The notes: generated by a model not told the origin, from the sequence alone. A stretch of DNA of 35,273 bases from Owenweeksia sp. (GCA_028285465.1 JANQPD010000090.1:1-35273), one strand, 5' to 3'; counted from the stretch's first letter, positions 15,929 to 23,332 are shown. Made by a program: numbers and translations.

Positions 15929-16813
15929 TTACCTGCCAAAAAGCACCAGGCCGAAAATACCGCCAATGATGAGCAACCGGTACAAGTGATTGAGTCTTTT
16001 GTAGTCAAGCTGGCGTTGGGCACGTACGAGCAGCAGTAAAGAAAAGGCTACGCCAAGCCCTCCTATAAAAAGGTAGTAGCTGATGCCGGTAAAAGAGGTT
16101 TTGTAAAAAATGGCGGCAGCGGGCAAGGCCCCCAATAAGGCAAAACCTGCAATAAGCCATTTGGTGCGGTATACGCCTAGCGTAACGGGCAGGGTGTGGT
16201 AGCCTACAATAACATCTCCCTTAAGCGCCTCCAGGTCTTTGATGATCTCGCGGATAAATATGATGAGCAATACAAAACTGGTGTAGGTAAGGATCAGCAG
16301 GTCTTCCAGGTGGTAGTACACAAAAATGGCAAAAAAGGGCATGATGCTGAGCAGTGCAGCCATGATATTGCCCACAAGGGTAATTTTCTTAAGCTTATGT
16401 GAATACAGCCACAGCATAAAAATGAAAGCGCTCATAAAGAGGAACACATTAAAGGAGACAAGCAGCCCGAAACCTGCACCTACCAGGTTGAAGAGAAAGT
16501 AAAGCCGCAGGGTTGTGCTTTGCTTCAGGATCTTCTCGTACAAGGTTTTGTTGGGCCGGTTGATGAGGTCTTTTTCCAGGTCGTAAAAATTGTTGATGAT
16601 ATAGCCGCCTGCCACACAAAAGAGGGAGGCGCCAATAATAAGATGCAGGTTGGGGTTTTTAAGTGTATGCCACCAGGGGTAAGGATCGTTAAGAATGAAA
16701 ACGGCTGCCAGGTACTGGGCCAGAGCCAGGAAAAAAATGTTGTACCAACGCAGCAGGGAAAGCAAGGCCGAAAGCTTGAAGATCAAGAGCTTTTGCCTCC
16801 TTTTAAGCGCCAA
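15929..16813 (-). CDS. UbiA-family prenyltransferase
   Basis: A 294-aa membrane protein with about eight hydrophobic segments. The first Asp-rich motif is NNFYDLEKD (residues 74-82, NxxDxxxD) and the second lies in REIIKDLEALKGD. UbiA enzymes transfer polyprenyl groups from diphosphates. Bacteroidota members beside mevalonate genes are commonly annotated as geranylgeranylglycerol-phosphate geranylgeranyltransferase-like, which is plausible but unproven here. The only start before the first helix is TTG at 16811-16813, 2 nt after the mevalonate kinase stop; another TTG nine codons on would fit homologs slightly better. It is the last gene of the fabD-mvaD-kinase run and would consume the isoprenoids that run makes. 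Confidence 0.82.
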   Translation of the reverse strand: MALKRRQKLLIFKLSALLSLLRWYNIFFLALAQYLAAVFILNDPYPWWHTLKNPNLHLIIGASLFCVAGGYIINNFYDLEKDLINRPNKTLYEKILKQSTTLRLYFLFNLVGAGFGLLVSFNVFLFMSAFIFMLWLYSHKLKKITLVGNIMAALLSIMPFFAIFVYYHLEDLLILTYTSFVLLIIFIREIIKDLEALKGDVIVGYHTLPVTLGVYRTKWLIAGFALLGALPAAAIFYKTSFTGISYYLFIGGLGVAFSLLLLVRAQRQLDYKRLNHLYRLLIIGGIFGLVLFGR

Positions 16814-16815
16814 GA

Positions 16816-17754
16816 TTAAAACCGGTGTATTAGTTCGGGGCTGTGGTCTTTTAAAAGGTGGCGCGCTTTGTCATAATCGCGTGTAAAACCCAGCACAAAA
16901 CCACCTCCACCGGAGCCGCATAGCTTCAGGTAATAGGCATTGGTTTCAATACCCTGCTTCCATAATTCCTGCACACTTAAGGGGATCATGGGCGTGAAAT
17001 ATTCCAGCACCAGGTGACTCAGTTTTTTTAGATTGCTGAAGAGGGGTTTGCTGTCGCCTTTCAAAAAAGCCTGTATGCAGGCATCGTTATACTTGGTAAA
17101 CTGATCTTTCATTACGGTGCGGAAACCTTCGTTCTTCATCTTTTCCATGAAGAGGTTCACCATTGGTTGTGTTTCACCGGGCTGGCCGCTGTTTAGCAGA
17201 AAAATAGCGCCTTTGCTCATACCGGGTTTTGGAATATCCACGGTACCCAATTCGTCCTTTCCGCTGATCAGTACGGGAAGTTTCAGGTAGCAGATGAGGG
17301 GATCGAGCCCACTGCTTTTGCCATGAAAATAGGATTCCATTTGCCCGAATACCTGTTTGAGCCGCAGGATTGCTGCTTTATCGATGCCTGTTTCGGGATC
17401 TATGCGCTGCAGGGCGTATTTGTCGTAGATAGCAGCTACCAAAGCACCGCTGCTCCCTACACCATAGCCTTCAGGAATGCTGCTGTCAAAATAAAAGCCT
17501 CCGGCAATGTCTTGCTTAAGGCGTTCCAGGTCCAATTTGGTGAGTAACTCGCCCTTGGCCTGCATTTGCTGCAAATGCAAAACATATTTGTGTAGGCTTT
17601 CGTTTGACTTCTTTGCTTTTCCCCGTAAAGCTTTGCTTTGCTTAAAAGCGCCACGGTAGTAATTGTAGGGTATGGAAAGCCCCTGTGCGTCATTGATGAT
17701 GCCGTACTCTCCAAAAAGGAGGATCTTGGCGTAATAAAGAGGGCTTTTGTTCAT
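16816..17754 (-). CDS. Mevalonate kinase-like GHMP kinase
   Basis: A 312-aa GHMP-superfamily kinase. Residues 94-104 (PEGYGVGSSGA) form the ATP-binding loop. KSSGLDP carries the candidate catalytic Asp (as in the GxPSGxDN motif of mevalonate kinases), and CGSGGGGFVLGF is the third motif. Its place directly behind mvaD supports phosphorylation of mevalonate (or possibly phosphomevalonate). The ATG at 17752-17754 overlaps the mvaD TAA by one base. A longer in-frame start at 17793 lies inside mvaD and looks wrong. Sequence alone does not exclude phosphomevalonate kinase. Confidence 0.82.
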   Translation of the reverse strand: MNKSPLYYAKILLFGEYGIINDAQGLSIPYNYYRGAFKQSKALRGKAKKSNESLHKYVLHLQQMQAKGELLTKLDLERLKQDIAGGFYFDSSIPEGYGVGSSGALVAAIYDKYALQRIDPETGIDKAAILRLKQVFGQMESYFHGKSSGLDPLICYLKLPVLISGKDELGTVDIPKPGMSKGAIFLLNSGQPGETQPMVNLFMEKMKNEGFRTVMKDQFTKYNDACIQAFLKGDSKPLFSNLKKLSHLVLEYFTPMIPLSVQELWKQGIETNAYYLKLCGSGGGGFVLGFTRDYDKARHLLKDHSPELIHRF

Positions 17755-18788
17755 TACTTCAGTTTTACTGGGCCCTGGCCCACGCGGTCGCAAATATACT
17801 TCCCCTGGTTTAAATAAGGGGTAAGTTCTTGTTCAACAAACTTTTGTACAGCTTGTTCATGCGCTTCCGGGCAGAGCAAATGTACATTGGCTCCGGCATC
17901 CAGGGTAAAGTAAGCAGGGATATCCGTGTTTTTCCTGAATTGCCAGATCAGGTCGATCACCTTTACAGTATTGGCCCGCATCAGGATGAAGTAGGGGTCG
18001 GAAGTCATCATCATGGCGTGCAGGGCCAGTGCTTCCTGCTCGATAAGATAGCCTACCTCTTCAAAGTTAGGTCCCTGCATCAGGCGCAGGAGGTGTCCCA
18101 TATGCCGGTTGGCCTGTGCAAAGCGGGCTTCTGCGTAAGGGTGTCCTTTCATCAGGCCGTGACCCACGGTACTGGATACCCCCTTTGCGCCTATCTCCAC
18201 TAAGAGTATGAAGTCGCGGTAGGTTAAAAAGTCTTTATGGATGTGTGCTTTTACCGGAAGGGCATATGCATCTGCGCTGCCTTCCAGGTCTTCGTATCTC
18301 CCCCAGTTTACGAGCCCTCCGTATACGGAGCGGCTGGCGCTTCCTGAGCCGAGGCGTGCCCACTCGCTGGCCTTGCGGTAAAAATCGGCTTTGGTGAGTG
18401 ACCGGTTTAGGTTGCTGATGCTCAGGACGCACAACGCGAGTGCACTGAGGCCCGAAGCGCTGCTGGCAATGCCGCTGCTGTGCGGAAAGCTGTTGGCGGT
18501 ATGTATTTCCAGGCGGTATTGGTTCAGGAAAGGTGCTTCGTGTACGATGGCGCGGAAAAACTGTTCAACTTTGGGTTTGAAGCCCTCTTTGGCTTCTCCC
18601 TCCAGCCATAGGTCAAAGTCAAATTGAGCCTCGCTTTTTTTCTCGGAAAGGATGAGTTCCGTTTCGGTGTAACAGGCATCCAGCGTAAAGCTAATGCTCG
18701 GGTTGGCCGGGATCTGGTGGGGATATTTGCCCCAGTATTTGATCAATGCAATGTTCGAGGGACTGCGCCACTTACTGCTTGCGATCAC
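17754..18788 (-). CDS. mvaD: Diphosphomevalonate decarboxylase
   Basis: A 344-aa enzyme catalysing the ATP-dependent decarboxylation of mevalonate 5-diphosphate to isopentenyl diphosphate, the last step of the classical mevalonate pathway. The N-terminal signature SNIALIKYWGK (11-21) is diagnostic. The ATP loop is NSFPHSSGIASSASGLSA, followed by RLGSGSASRSVYGGLVNW, and the catalytic Asp lies in YFTLDAGANVHLL. All are intact. The start codon is GTG at 18786-18788, overlapping the stop of the preceding lipoprotein gene (GTGA), and its own stop overlaps the kinase ATG (TAATG), so translation is coupled on both sides. Confidence 0.95.
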   Translation of the reverse strand: MIASSKWRSPSNIALIKYWGKYPHQIPANPSISFTLDACYTETELILSEKKSEAQFDFDLWLEGEAKEGFKPKVEQFFRAIVHEAPFLNQYRLEIHTANSFPHSSGIASSASGLSALALCVLSISNLNRSLTKADFYRKASEWARLGSGSASRSVYGGLVNWGRYEDLEGSADAYALPVKAHIHKDFLTYRDFILLVEIGAKGVSSTVGHGLMKGHPYAEARFAQANRHMGHLLRLMQGPNFEEVGYLIEQEALALHAMMMTSDPYFILMRANTVKVIDLIWQFRKNTDIPAYFTLDAGANVHLLCPEAHEQAVQKFVEQELTPYLNQGKYICDRVGQGPVKLK

Positions 18789-19327
18789 GTGTTTCGTTTT
18801 TGTAGGGTTTTATGCAGTGCTTGTAAAGCAGCCGCTTCTTTTTTCAGGTCCGTAGCGCGCAACCGGATGTTGCGGTCTTCAATGTCGAGGGTTTTGTTTT
18901 TTTGATTTAGTGCAAATACCAATACACCTGCTTCATAGAAATAGCGAAGGGTATCAGCCGTTTGACGGTCAAAAAAACGGGCTTGTATAAGTTGTTCGTC
19001 CTCGAAATAAAACCACTCGTGGCGCTCTACCTTGTCCGGGCCTCCCTCCAGCATGGCTTTTATCAGCTTTTGCTCCCGGGTATACAGACTTCCCTTTGTC
19101 CAATAAGGATATTCTGTGGAGAGTTCCGCCAGCTCTTCTTTGTTTAAAAAAAGTGAGGGTGTTGCCTGCTTTTCAATAGCCTGTACGCGGGCCTCCGTTT
19201 GGTCAAAGCGGGCTTTCCACCCGCCATATTGCGTGGCGGCCTTATACCGCTGTTCCCCTTCACATGTGGTACAGCTTACCAGTGAAAACAAAGCCAGGGT
19301 GCATAGGGTGAATAAGAAGCTACGCAC
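18785..19327 (-). CDS. Putative lipoprotein of unknown function
   Basis: A 180-aa protein with a lipoprotein signal (MRSFLFTLCTLALFSLVSC, lipobox LVSC, acylated Cys at residue 19) followed by a soluble, charged periplasmic domain with two aromatic stretches (WTKGSLYTREQKL and EWFYFEDEQLIQARFFD). The C-terminus (about 145-180) is predicted helical. I do not recognise the family. It starts with GTG at 19325-19327, overlapping the fabD stop by 8 nt, and its TGA overlaps the mvaD GTG. So it is an obligate member of this operon, although an envelope protein between fatty-acid and isoprenoid genes has no obvious role. Confidence 0.75.
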   Translation of the reverse strand: MRSFLFTLCTLALFSLVSCTTCEGEQRYKAATQYGGWKARFDQTEARVQAIEKQATPSLFLNKEELAELSTEYPYWTKGSLYTREQKLIKAMLEGGPDKVERHEWFYFEDEQLIQARFFDRQTADTLRYFYEAGVLVFALNQKNKTLDIEDRNIRLRATDLKKEAAALQALHKTLQKRNT

Positions 19328-20192
19328 TGGCTACGTTTACTCCTTTGTTTATCTTCATTACGAGGCCTTGCAACACCTTGCCAGGCCCTACCTCGATGAA
19401 TTCCGTCGCGCCATCGGCTATCATATGTTGTACGCTTTGCGTCCACTTTACCGGGGCGGTGAGCTGTTTCACCAGGTTTTCCTTGATCTTTTCGGGGTCG
19501 GTTACCGCAGTGGTGCTCACGTTTTGATACACCGGGCAGATGGGGGTATGAAAAGGTACCCGGGCAATGGCTGCAGCCAGTTCTTCTTCTGCCGGTTTCA
19601 TGAGCGGGGAGTGGAAGGCCCCTCCAACCGGCAACATAAGCGCCCTGCGCGCACCGGCTTCTTTCAGTTTTTCACAGGCCAGGGTAACAGCCCCTGTGCT
19701 TCCCGAAATAACCAGCTGCCCGGGGCAGTTGTAATTGGCCGCTACTACAATGCCGTCTATCTCGCGGCACACCTGCTCCACCACCTTGTCCTCCAAACCC
19801 AGCACGGCCGCCATGGTAGAAGGCTCTAACTCACAGGCTTTTTGCATGGCCCGTGCCCGCTGACTTACCAGTTGCAGGCCGTCTTCGAAACTAAGGGTGC
19901 CGTTGGCGACCAGGGCAGAGAATTCGCCCAATGAATGCCCGGCTACCATAGCGGGGGTGAAGTTTTCCAGGGTTTGTGCCAGGATCACGGAATGCAAAAA
20001 AACCGCCGGTTGGGTAACCTTGGTTTGCTTAAGATCTTCTGCGGTGCCTTCAAACATGATATCGGTAATCCGAAAGCCCAGTAGGTCATTGGCCTGCTCG
20101 AAGCGGTTTTTCGCGAGGGCATTGCCTTCGTAGAGGTCTTTGCCCATTCCGGTAAACTGTGCCCCTTGCCCGGGGAAGATGTATGCTTTCAT
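19320..20192 (-). CDS. fabD: Malonyl-CoA:ACP transacylase
   Basis: A 290-aa cytosolic enzyme that loads malonyl groups onto acyl carrier protein for type II fatty-acid synthesis. GQGAQ (9-13) forms the oxyanion-hole region, the nucleophile is Ser87 in GHSLGE (85-90), and the catalytic His is His194 in GAFHSPLM. The malonyl-binding Arg lies in the SQRARAM segment (110-116). The length is normal. The ATG at 20192 is 10 nt beyond the heptamer repeats downstream of the four-helix-bundle gene, so expression may depend on read-through from that gene or queD. Confidence 0.95.
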   Translation of the reverse strand: MKAYIFPGQGAQFTGMGKDLYEGNALAKNRFEQANDLLGFRITDIMFEGTAEDLKQTKVTQPAVFLHSVILAQTLENFTPAMVAGHSLGEFSALVANGTLSFEDGLQLVSQRARAMQKACELEPSTMAAVLGLEDKVVEQVCREIDGIVVAANYNCPGQLVISGSTGAVTLACEKLKEAGARRALMLPVGGAFHSPLMKPAEEELAAAIARVPFHTPICPVYQNVSTTAVTDPEKIKENLVKQLTAPVKWTQSVQHMIADGATEFIEVGPGKVLQGLVMKINKGVNVASA

Positions 20193-20202
20193 TTGGTGAA
20201 GT

Positions 20203-20223
20203 TTTAGTAGCGAGTATTTAGTA
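20203..20223 (+). repeat. Heptamer array, three units (NNKAGTA), downstream of the four-helix-bundle gene
   Basis: Three contiguous 7-mers on the plus strand: TTTAGTA (20203-20209), GCGAGTA (20210-20216) and TTTAGTA (20217-20223). They fit the same pattern as the six units on the other side of the gene but point the opposite way. The third unit contains the stop codon of the four-helix-bundle gene (TTA at 20218-20220, read TAA on the minus strand). The array sits between that gene and the fabD ATG. Confidence 0.85.
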
Positions 20224-20583
20224 CTTAATTGATTTCCTATAGTTTTTTTGCAAGGCCCGGTTCATGCGCTGAATTTCACTAATTAGGGTCAATAGGTCAT
20301 CAAGTTTTTGTTCTGAAATTAAAGAAATATCCTGGGCTAAAATAAGCTGTGTTTCTAATTCATAGCAACTGCCTTGGGATATGCTCAAGAAGTGCGCAAA
20401 TTCTCTTTGGCTGTTTCTCCCTGCTCCTTCAGCTATATTTGAAGGAATGGAAATAACACTTCGTCTGATTTGGCTAGTCAAACCGTAAGTTTCTTGATTG
20501 GGAAATGATTCAGTAAGCGCATAAACTTCCTTTACTAGCTCTCTGGACTTTTTCCAAAGCGTAAGTTCTTTATAGTTGTGCAT
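20218..20583 (-). CDS. Four-helix-bundle protein, 23S rRNA intervening-sequence (bIVP/S23) type
   Basis: A 121-aa all-helical protein of the TIGR02436/PF05635 group, recognised from LWKKSRELVKEVYAL, then QIRRSVISIPSNIAEG, GRNSQREFAHFLSIS and SCYELETQL. The family was first found encoded within intervening sequences of 23S rRNA genes. Relatives include Avd, the accessory protein of diversity-generating retroelements. Here it is free-standing, in a housekeeping operon between queD (upstream) and fabD (downstream). The family forms basic oligomers that can bind nucleic acid; the function of free-standing copies is unknown. It is closely bracketed by heptamer repeats in inverted orientation, one of which supplies its stop codon. 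No reverse transcriptase or rRNA gene is visible in the window. Confidence 0.9.
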   Translation of the reverse strand: MHNYKELTLWKKSRELVKEVYALTESFPNQETYGLTSQIRRSVISIPSNIAEGAGRNSQREFAHFLSISQGSCYELETQLILAQDISLISEQKLDDLLTLISEIQRMNRALQKNYRKSIKY

Positions 20584-20584
20584 A

Positions 20585-20626
20585 TACTAACTACTCGCTA
20601 CTAATTACTCCCTACTCAATACTCTA
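20585..20626 (-). repeat. Heptamer array, six units (NNKAGTA), upstream of the four-helix-bundle gene
   Basis: Read on the minus strand from the queD stop codon: TAGAGTA, TTGAGTA, GGGAGTA, ATTAGTA, GCGAGTA, GTTAGTA, with no interruptions (42 nt). The array begins directly after the queD TAA (20627-20629) and ends one base before the ATG at 20583. The two innermost units plus the flank mirror the other array: 20586-20603 is the reverse complement of 20205-20222 with 17 of 18 bases matching. The last four bases AGTA are invariant, position 3 is G or T, and positions 1-2 vary. Confidence 0.88.
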
Positions 20627-21043
20627 TTAATCCTCTCCAAAGTACTCCACTGCGTTGTTCAGGGTTTCATCGAGCCGTATTTTGTGCAACTGGCAGCCGT
20701 GTGCAGCAATAAGCGGCTCCAATATCTTCCAGATCTCTTCTGCCAGTACTTCGGTGCTGCTGAATTTGCCGCGCATAAAATCTACATCGTGGTTCAGGTT
20801 GGCGTGATCCAGTTTTTCCGTTATGTGCTCCGTAATAAGCTGCTTCAGGTCTACCAGGTTCATTACAAAGCCGGTATCGGGGTTGATCTTACCTTTTACC
20901 GTTACGGTAAGGGTATAGTTGTGCCCATGAAAATTTTTATTGGCGCATTTGCCAAAAACAGCCTGGTTCTTTTCTTCGCTCCAATGCGGATTGTAGAGCT
21001 GATGGGCCGCACTAAAGCGCTCTTTACGTTCGATATAGATCAT
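20627..21043 (-). CDS. queD: 6-carboxy/6-pyruvoyl-tetrahydropterin synthase family protein
   Basis: A 138-aa protein of the QueD/PTPS family, which converts dihydroneopterin triphosphate to a carboxy- or pyruvoyl-tetrahydropterin, the first committed step to queuosine in most bacteria. Zinc ligands are His14 (RFSAAHQL), His39 and His41 (NFHGHNY), and the catalytic Cys is Cys33 in GKCANKNFHGH. The C-terminal ETLNNAVEY carries the pterin-anchoring Glu. The start was set at ATG 21041-21043, supported by a -7 promoter element just upstream; an in-frame TTG at 21064 falls inside that element. Four residues separate Cys from the first His, so a eukaryote-type PTPS role cannot be excluded. Confidence 0.88.
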   Translation of the reverse strand: MIYIERKERFSAAHQLYNPHWSEEKNQAVFGKCANKNFHGHNYTLTVTVKGKINPDTGFVMNLVDLKQLITEHITEKLDHANLNHDVDFMRGKFSSTEVLAEEIWKILEPLIAAHGCQLHKIRLDETLNNAVEYFGED

Positions 21044-21061
21044 AGGGGCTAAAACTTGGCG

Positions 21062-21069
21062 CAAAGATA
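21062..21069 (-). promoter_or_regulatory. -7 promoter element for the queD operon
   Basis: The minus strand reads TATCTTTG (TAnnTTTG), 18 nt upstream of the queD ATG at 21043, giving a leader of about 15 nt. No TTG is present at the expected distance. It is the only promoter-like match I noticed upstream of the queD to UbiA run. Confidence 0.5.
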
Positions 21070-21164
21070 GCGTATGGCGGCTCTATGGAGGTGTCATGCT
21101 GTAAGTATCCTTGACTAAGGCAATTTAAAGGGAGAAAACGGCTTACTTGAGATACATGCTGAGC

Positions 21165-21923
21165 TTACCAGCTTCCGCTGGCCCCGCCTCCGCCAAAGGA
21201 GCCACCCCCGAAGCCGCCAAAGCCGCCGCCTCCACCAAAACCACCGGAAGAGCCGCTGCCTCCGAACCCCCCGATCCAATAGCCTCCGCCCCCGCGGTAG
21301 CCGCCCCGTCCGCGGCCACCCCTGCGCGACATAAACACTACCAGAAGAATGACAATAAGGAGAAAAGGAAGAAATTGTGCGGGCTTTTTAGTGCGCTTGC
21401 GGTTCGGCTTTCCCTCAAAGGTGCCGTTGAGCAGCTTAAAGATCTGGTCTGTCCCCCTGTCGATCCCGGTGTAGTAGGCGTCTTTCTTGAAGGCAGGGAT
21501 CACATAGTCTTCAATGATCTGCTTGGTTTCCAGGTCAGTCAGTTTCTCTTCCAGGCCATAGCCGTTCTGGATGGCCATTTTGCGGTCTTCTTTGGCGACC
21601 AGGAACACCAGGCCGTTGTCTTTGCCTTTGCGGCCCACGCCCCAGGCCGCGCCCAGTTCGGCTGCGTATAGATTGGGGTCTTCCCCGTTGAGAGTAGAGA
21701 CGATCACCACCGCAATTTCAGTAGAGGTAGTGTCGGTATAACGCAGCAACTTTTGCTCCAGCAAGGCATTTTCCTGGCCGGAAAGCAGGCTGATGTAGTC
21801 GTTGACCAGGCGGGGCGGGTTCATTTTTTCGGGAAACCGTTGTGCCGGCAAGCTTGCGGGTATGCTTCCCAGCAAGGCAGACAGGAAAAGGAACAGGAGG
21901 AGAGAAGAACGTGTTAGCCGCAA
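21165..21923 (-). CDS. Secreted/membrane TPM-domain protein with Gly-rich tail
   Basis: A 252-aa protein with a signal peptide (about 1-27, ending SLPAQ), a TPM domain (about 35-170; core STEIAVVIVSTLNG and GKDNGLVFLVAKEDRKM), one membrane helix (183-199) and a Gly/Ser-rich C-terminus ending in ASGSW. This is the YgcG/Psb32-type layout: the TPM domain faces the periplasm and the helix anchors it. TPM proteins have been linked to photosystem repair and to low-level phosphatase activity; the bacterial role is unclear. The start is TTG at 21921-21923, the only start ahead of the signal peptide, 3 nt after the stop of the second TPM gene. The Gly-rich tail is encoded by a low-complexity stretch (21168-21330). 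Confidence 0.88.
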   Translation of the reverse strand: MRLTRSSLLLFLFLSALLGSIPASLPAQRFPEKMNPPRLVNDYISLLSGQENALLEQKLLRYTDTTSTEIAVVIVSTLNGEDPNLYAAELGAAWGVGRKGKDNGLVFLVAKEDRKMAIQNGYGLEEKLTDLETKQIIEDYVIPAFKKDAYYTGIDRGTDQIFKLLNGTFEGKPNRKRTKKPAQFLPFLLIVILLVVFMSRRGGRGRGGYRGGGGYWIGGFGGSGSSGGFGGGGGFGGFGGGSFGGGGASGSW

Positions 21924-21926
21924 AAC

Positions 21927-22370
21927 TTATGATTTAGAGATTTCGTCTGGTAATTCATTTTTGTCGTCCTTTTGGTAAGGGAAATGCTCTTTTAAGACTG
22001 TACCGGTCCTTTGTATGCCTTCGCAGAGTCCCTGCGTAAAGCGGCCTTGCTTAAAATGTTCCTGCACCAGCGCTTTGATCTCTTCCCAAAAACCGGGACC
22101 CACTTTTTCATGGATGCCCGTATCTCCCAGGATAGAAAACCTATGGTCCTGCACCGCCAGGTAAAAAAGTACCCCGTTGCGCAGTCTGGTCTTTGTCATG
22201 CCGGCCTCTTCAAAAACGGCCCGTGCGCGGTTGAGGTTGTCTTCTTCCGTGTGGTTTTCTATATGTACCCGGATCTCCCCGCTGGTTTGTAATTCCGCTT
22301 CCTTTATCGCGGCCACGATGCGGGCTTCCTCCGCCTTGGTAAAAAAAGTCTTTGCCTCTTCCTTCGCCAT
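21927..22370 (-). CDS. TPM-domain protein (short form)
   Basis: A 147-aa protein that is almost entirely a TPM domain: SGEIRVHIENHTEED, then TRLRNGVLFYLAVQDHRFSILGDTGIHEKVGPGFW. There is no signal peptide or membrane helix, so it may be cytosolic or act with its membrane-bound neighbour. It starts 2 nt after the LemA stop and ends 3 nt before the larger TPM gene. The lemA-TPM-TPM order is common in Bacteroidota, and the products are presumed to work together at the envelope. Confidence 0.88.
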   Translation of the reverse strand: MAKEEAKTFFTKAEEARIVAAIKEAELQTSGEIRVHIENHTEEDNLNRARAVFEEAGMTKTRLRNGVLFYLAVQDHRFSILGDTGIHEKVGPGFWEEIKALVQEHFKQGRFTQGLCEGIQRTGTVLKEHFPYQKDDKNELPDEISKS

Positions 22371-22372
22371 GA

Positions 22373-22963
22373 CTAAAAACTTACTTCCGGGGCATTTTCC
22401 GTGCCGGGTGCAGAGGTGAAATATCCCTTTTCATCAAAACCTGCCAGGTTGGCGATAATAAAACGGGGGAATTGCTTAATAAAAGTATTGTAGTCCCTTA
22501 CTACTTCATTAAACCGCCTGCGCTCCACGCTGATGCGGTTTTCAGTGCCTTCCAACTGGCTTTGCAGCGCCAGGAAATTCTGGTTTGCCTTTAGTTCGGG
22601 GTAGCGTTCCACGGTAACCAAAAGCCTACTGAGCGCCCCGCTCAGCTTGTCCTGTGCCGCCTGGAATTTCTGCAGCTGCTCAGGGTTCAGTTCATTGGCA
22701 TTTACGTTTATGGAAGTGGCCTGGCTACGCGCTTCGATCACTTCGGTAAGCGTGCTGCGTTCAAAATCGGCTGCTCCCTTTACCGTATTTACCAGGTTGG
22801 GAATGAGGTCGGCCCTGCGCTGGTAGCTGGTTTCCACGTTGGCCCATTGTGCTGCTGTAGTCTCTTGTTTTTCTACCATTCCGTTGTAGCTTCCCCTAAA
22901 CAGCATGTATAGAATTACAGCTAGTAAGCCCAGTACGATTAATGCAATAACTCCTTTTTTCAT
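22373..22963 (-). CDS. lemA: LemA-family membrane protein
   Basis: A 196-aa protein with one N-terminal membrane anchor (VIALIVLGLLAVILYMLF) and a helical bundle carrying the LemA signature: WANVETSYQRRADLIPNLVN, then EARSQAT, and RRRFNEVVRDYN followed by FPRFIIANLAGF near the C-terminus. The role is unknown; the family often pairs with TPM or HtpX proteins. The start was set at ATG 22961-22963 (MKKGVIAL); a TTG two codons earlier is less likely. It is followed without a gap by two TPM genes and preceded 15 nt upstream by a MerR-type regulator. Confidence 0.92.
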   Translation of the reverse strand: MKKGVIALIVLGLLAVILYMLFRGSYNGMVEKQETTAAQWANVETSYQRRADLIPNLVNTVKGAADFERSTLTEVIEARSQATSINVNANELNPEQLQKFQAAQDKLSGALSRLLVTVERYPELKANQNFLALQSQLEGTENRISVERRRFNEVVRDYNTFIKQFPRFIIANLAGFDEKGYFTSAPGTENAPEVSF

Positions 22964-22978
22964 ATTCAAAATTTGGTT

Positions 22979-23332
22979 TTATTCTTCGTTTTCACGGCCC
23001 AGCCCTTGTTTTATTTCGGTAAGGGCCTGCCTTATCATTTTTAAGCGGTTTACGATTTCTGCGTTCCGGATCGTGTCTTCCCTGTTTTGCCTGAGTTTTG
23101 CCTTAGCCCCTTTCAAGGTAAAACCACGCTCTTTTACCAGGTGGTAAATTACCTTCAGGTGCTCCACATCTTTGGGGGTAAACAAGCGGTTGCCCTTCTT
23201 GTTTTTTTTGGGCTTGAGCAGGTCAAATTCGTTTTCCCAAAACCGGATGAGGCTGGTGTTTACCTCGAACATGGCTGCCACCTCCCCAATGGTATAATAG
23301 CGTTTTTCCGTATGGGCCTCCCGCTCTTCCAT
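22979..23332 (-). CDS. MerR-family transcriptional regulator
   Basis: A 117-aa regulator with a winged HTH at the N-terminus (YYTIGEVAAMFEVNTSLIRF, then WENEFDLLKPKKNKKGNRLF) and a dimerising helix after about residue 75. No C-terminal cysteine or ligand domain is present, so the effector is not a metal of the classical MerR type. The ATG overlaps the stop of the M23 peptidase gene by one base (TAATG), so the two are translationally coupled. It probably regulates this envelope operon, including lemA 15 nt downstream. Confidence 0.9.
   Translation of the reverse strand: MEEREAHTEKRYYTIGEVAAMFEVNTSLIRFWENEFDLLKPKKNKKGNRLFTPKDVEHLKVIYHLVKERGFTLKGAKAKLRQNREDTIRNAEIVNRLKMIRQALTEIKQGLGRENEE

Noticed and set aside
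19116-19829. 237-codon plus-strand open frame opposite the lipoprotein and fabD genes
   Set aside because: It is antisense to fabD with intact active-site motifs; the translation is Cys/His/Arg-rich without fold signatures.
20203-20626. Insertion sequence or 23S rRNA intervening sequence
   Set aside because: No transposase and no rRNA flanks; the only gene is the four-helix protein, so neither label fits as it stands.
21165-21340. Gly-rich repeat tract as a possible DNA repeat element
   Set aside because: It is the coding region for the Gly-rich tail normal in YgcG/TPM proteins.
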